From contig DVHA01000136.1 in assembly GCA_018712425.1 (NCBI GenBank), forward strand, positions 1 through 6,286: a stretch of 6,286 nt of DNA, written 5' to 3'. Positions 5,872-6,286 of the stretch are shown piece after piece. The stretch is from Candidatus Faecivivens stercoravium. Its GTDB lineage: Bacteria; Bacillota; Clostridia; Oscillospirales; Ruminococcaceae. The notes below the pieces were generated by a model, which did no database searches, was not told the DNA's origin, and saw only the letters and a list, made by a program, of their open reading frames with translations. How positions within the stretch are numbered: the stretch's first letter is position 1; each line of letters begins with the position of its first letter. The position numbers and the translations under genes are program-made.

Positions 5872-5897
5872 TAACACGCCCGAACCCCTGCCGTCAA
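5868..5897 (-). promoter_or_regulatory. Predicted sigma-A promoter of the LacI-family regulator
   Basis: TTGACG (-35, 5892-5897; five of six consensus bases) and TACACT (-10, 5868-5873; four of six) on the minus strand, with an 18-bp spacer. A TG-n extension precedes the -10. The start point would be near 5861, giving a leader of about 50 nt before the ATG at 5809. It lies just downstream of the rRNA terminator, so the regulator is expected to be transcribed independently of the rRNA operon. Confidence 0.7.
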
Positions 5898-5931
5898 GGG
5901 ATTTTCCCGATTTTCTCCATTTCCGATACGA

Positions 5932-5965
5932 AAAAATCCCTTCCTGCAATCAGGAAGGGATTTTT
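5932..5965 (-). terminator. Strong bidirectional terminator at the end of the rRNA operon
   Basis: A 15-bp perfect stem, aaaaatcccttcctg (5932-5946) with caggaagggattttt (5951-5965), around a 4-nt loop. On the minus strand the stem ends in a run of six T (5936-5931), seven bases beyond the 3' end of 5S rRNA. The plus strand also has a T-run, so it should stop transcription from either side. Confidence 0.93.
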
Positions 5966-5971
5966 CATCTG

Positions 5972-6089
<118 letters not shown>

Positions 6090-6161
6090 AGTTTTTTGAG
6101 GTGTAACCTCAAAATTGAACAAAGGTCATGCGTTTTCGTCTTTGAAGGCCACATAACATAT
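6090..6161 (-). other. 23S-5S internal transcribed spacer with processing hairpin
   Basis: This 72-nt spacer between 23S and 5S rRNA holds no tRNA. A perfect 9-bp hairpin, ttttgaggt (6094-6102) with acctcaaaa (6106-6114), sits immediately before the 5' end of 5S. It is probably part of the precursor structure recognised during rRNA maturation. Confidence 0.75.
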
Positions 6162-6286
6162 GGTCAAGCCCTCGACCGATTAGTACCCACAAGCTGCACA
6201 CCTCACGGCGCTTCCACTTCAGGCCTATCAACCTCATAGTCTTTGAGGGGTCTTACCTGGTTAACCCAGTGGGATATCTCATCTTA
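6162..6286 (-). rRNA. rrl: 23S ribosomal RNA, 3' end only
   Basis: The last ~125 nt of 23S rRNA; the rest lies beyond the window. Conserved 3'-terminal words on the minus strand include GAGGUUGAUAGGCC, GUACUAAUCGGUCGAGGGCUUGACC and the sarcin-ricin-distal CCAGGUAAGACCCCU region. The 3' end is placed after GGGCUUGACC, by analogy with the GGCUUAACC end of other bacterial 23S rRNAs, to within a few bases. Confidence 0.92.

Overview
The window reads as chromosomal DNA of a low-to-mid GC Gram-positive bacterium, most likely a gut-type Clostridia (Oscillospirales/Ruminococcaceae-like). This rests on AGGAGG-type ribosome binding sites, the 5S and 23S rRNA sequences, LacI/XylB proteins of Firmicutes character, lipoproteins with an LGGC lipobox, and GC-rich palindromic repeats between genes. 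The taxon is an inference from style; no search was possible. Every gene and RNA supported here lies on the minus strand, so the biological order runs from high to low coordinates.

From right to left: (1) 6286-5972 is the end of an rRNA operon: the last ~125 nt of 23S rRNA, a 72-nt spacer with a hairpin, and a complete 5S rRNA. A strong bidirectional terminator (5932-5965) closes it. (2) 5809-4790 is a LacI-family regulator with its own promoter (TTGACG / extended TACACT). An imperfect palindrome over its -10 element could be an autoregulatory operator. (3) 4789-4488 is a ~300-bp gap holding five consecutive hairpins. (4) 4487-2961 is xylulokinase (xylB), with all key FGGY-kinase motifs present. 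(5) 2960-2575 is a gap with a palindromic, possibly dispersed repeat block, the terminator that best fits xylB (2697-2733), and a good promoter for the next gene. (6) 2574 to 1 holds three tandem genes for one family of secreted lipoproteins of unknown function, the last cut by the window edge. The first two each have a recognisable promoter, and the third lies 29 bp behind the second.

The regulator plus xylB looks like a small sugar-responsive module, with the LacI-type protein probably controlling pentulose phosphorylation. No xylose isomerase or transporter is in view. The lipoprotein cluster is separated from it by a terminator and is probably unrelated. Its most notable trait is that two neighbouring paralogs share a nearly identical 165-bp 5' end (ribosome binding site, signal peptide, linker). 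The window shows no clear sign of a wholly new system. The items most worth a second look are the lipoprotein array, the hairpin array before xylB, and the repeat block after xylB.
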